Source: Cytophagaceae bacterium UBA6715 (GTDB lineage: Bacteria > Bacteroidota > Bacteroidia > Cytophagales > Spirosomataceae). From it: DNA of 7,418 nt. The stretch lies in NCBI GenBank assembly GCA_002454335.1, contig DKIP01000039.1, positions 1 to 7,418 of the forward strand, read 5' to 3'. Numbering within the stretch: position 1 is the first letter of the stretch; every line of letters starts with the position of its first letter. The translations under genes were made by a program, and so were the position numbers. The notes under the pieces were generated by a model that saw nothing but the letters and a program-made list of their open reading frames with translations, made no database searches and was not told the origin of the DNA. Positions 6,667 through 7,418 of the stretch are shown one piece after another.

Positions 6667-7418
6667 ATGAAAAACATTCGTAATTTTTGCATTATCGCTC
6701 ACATTGATCATGGTAAGAGTACTTTGGCCGACCGATTAATTGAATTCACCAATACCGTACAGAAGCGCGATATGATGAATCAATTGTTGGATGACATGGA
6801 CTTAGAACGTGAGCGTGGTATCACAATTAAATCGCACGCGATTCAAATGCAATATCCGAAAGACGGCGAAGTATATACTTTCAATCTGATTGATACACCA
6901 GGTCACGTCGATTTTAGTTACGAAGTTTCCCGTTCCATTGCGGCATGTGAAGGAGCCTTATTAATCGTAGATGCCTCTCAAGGAATTGAGGCGCAGACGA
7001 TTTCCAATCTATATTTAGCGATCAACCACGATTTGGAAATAATTCCTGTCTTGAATAAAATTGATTTGCCTGGTGCAATGCCTGATGAGGTTTCTGATCA
7101 AATCATTGACCTAATAGGATGTAAAAAAGAAGATATCATTCATGCTTCAGGAAAAGAGGGAATTGGTATTCAAGATATTCTTGATGCCGTGGTAACACGG
7201 GTACCAGCTCCTAAAGGTGAGCCTTCAGAACCCTTACAAGCTTTAATCTTTGACTCGACATTTAATTCATACCGTGGAATTGAAGTAATTTTCCGTGTTT
7301 ATAATGGGGAAATCAAAAAAGGGGATCGTGTCAAGTTCATGAATACAGGCAAAGAATATTTTGCCGATGAGATTGGAACCCTCGGATTAGAACAAGAACC
7401 TAAAGCTATCATCAAAAC
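6667..7418 (+). CDS. lepA: Elongation factor 4 (LepA), 3'-truncated by the window edge
   Basis: A ribosome-associated translational GTPase, a paralogue of EF-G that acts on stalled or initiating ribosomes. 250 codons are visible of a protein usually near 600 residues; the frame is still open at the edge. The GTPase motifs are all present: G1 AHIDHGKS (11-18), switch I RGITIK (50-55), G3 DTPGH (76-80), G4 NKID (130-133), and the G5 region ASGKEG (160-165). Domain II begins around 188 (LQALIFDSTFNSYRGIEVIFRV). MKNIRNFCIIAHIDHGKSTL is the classical N-terminus, fixing the start. RERGITIK followed by a short SHAIQMQY switch is typical of LepA rather than TypA. It lies 15 nt after the DUF819 gene, as the fourth gene of the apparent operon. 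Confidence 0.97.
   Translation, partial: MKNIRNFCIIAHIDHGKSTLADRLIEFTNTVQKRDMMNQLLDDMDLERERGITIKSHAIQMQYPKDGEVYTFNLIDTPGHVDFSYEVSRSIAACEGALLIVDASQGIEAQTISNLYLAINHDLEIIPVLNKIDLPGAMPDEVSDQIIDLIGCKKEDIIHASGKEGIGIQDILDAVVTRVPAPKGEPSEPLQALIFDSTFNSYRGIEVIFRVYNGEIKKGDRVKFMNTGKEYFADEIGTLGLEQEPKAIIK

Noticed and set aside
1..7418. CRISPR, toxin-antitoxin, phage, insertion sequence or other defence module
   Set aside because: No regular repeats, transposase, integrase or defence domains are seen; nearly every base is assigned to housekeeping-type genes or their terminators.

Overview
The window reads as a chromosomal housekeeping segment from an AT-rich member of the Bacteroidota, most likely of Cytophagales type. 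The reasons are the character of the encoded proteins, the lack of Shine-Dalgarno sequences in front of the genes, and one clear Bacteroidota-type promoter (TTTG, 19-nt spacer, TATTTTTG) before a small gene. The organism assignment is an inference; no rRNA or other marker is present. There are no tRNA or rRNA genes, insertion sequences, CRISPR arrays or phage genes.

Left part (1-2288): the C-terminal 303 residues of glucose-6-phosphate isomerase (pgi, +) run in from outside the window and converge with a complete histidyl-tRNA synthetase gene (hisS, -). The two stop codons are directly adjacent, with no base between them. Each gene appears to end at a hairpin-plus-T-tract terminator that lies inside the coding sequence of the other gene.

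Middle part (2289-3402): an 82-nt divergent region carries the promoter of a 47-codon, strongly basic small ORF of unknown function, which is closed by a tandem TAATAA stop and a strong intrinsic terminator. Next comes a secreted DUF1080 protein (3-keto-disaccharide hydrolase family) with a signal peptide and its own strong terminator. Both terminators sit very close to the next start codon, so there is almost no room for a conventional promoter in front of the DUF1080 gene or the following methyltransferase.

Right part (3403-7418): four co-directional genes are packed with gaps of 1, 2 and 15 nt: a class I SAM methyltransferase with an N-terminal CxxC/CxxC module, a PepP-type Xaa-Pro aminopeptidase, a multi-spanning DUF819 membrane protein, and lepA (elongation factor 4), which runs off the right edge after 250 codons. 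This looks like one transcription unit that mixes modification, peptide turnover, membrane and translation functions. No terminator is visible inside it.

Taken together this is mostly ordinary core genome. I do not see a convincing undescribed multi-gene system. The points most worth a second look are the reciprocally nested convergent terminators, the small basic ORF with its own promoter and terminator, and the terminator that abuts the methyltransferase start.
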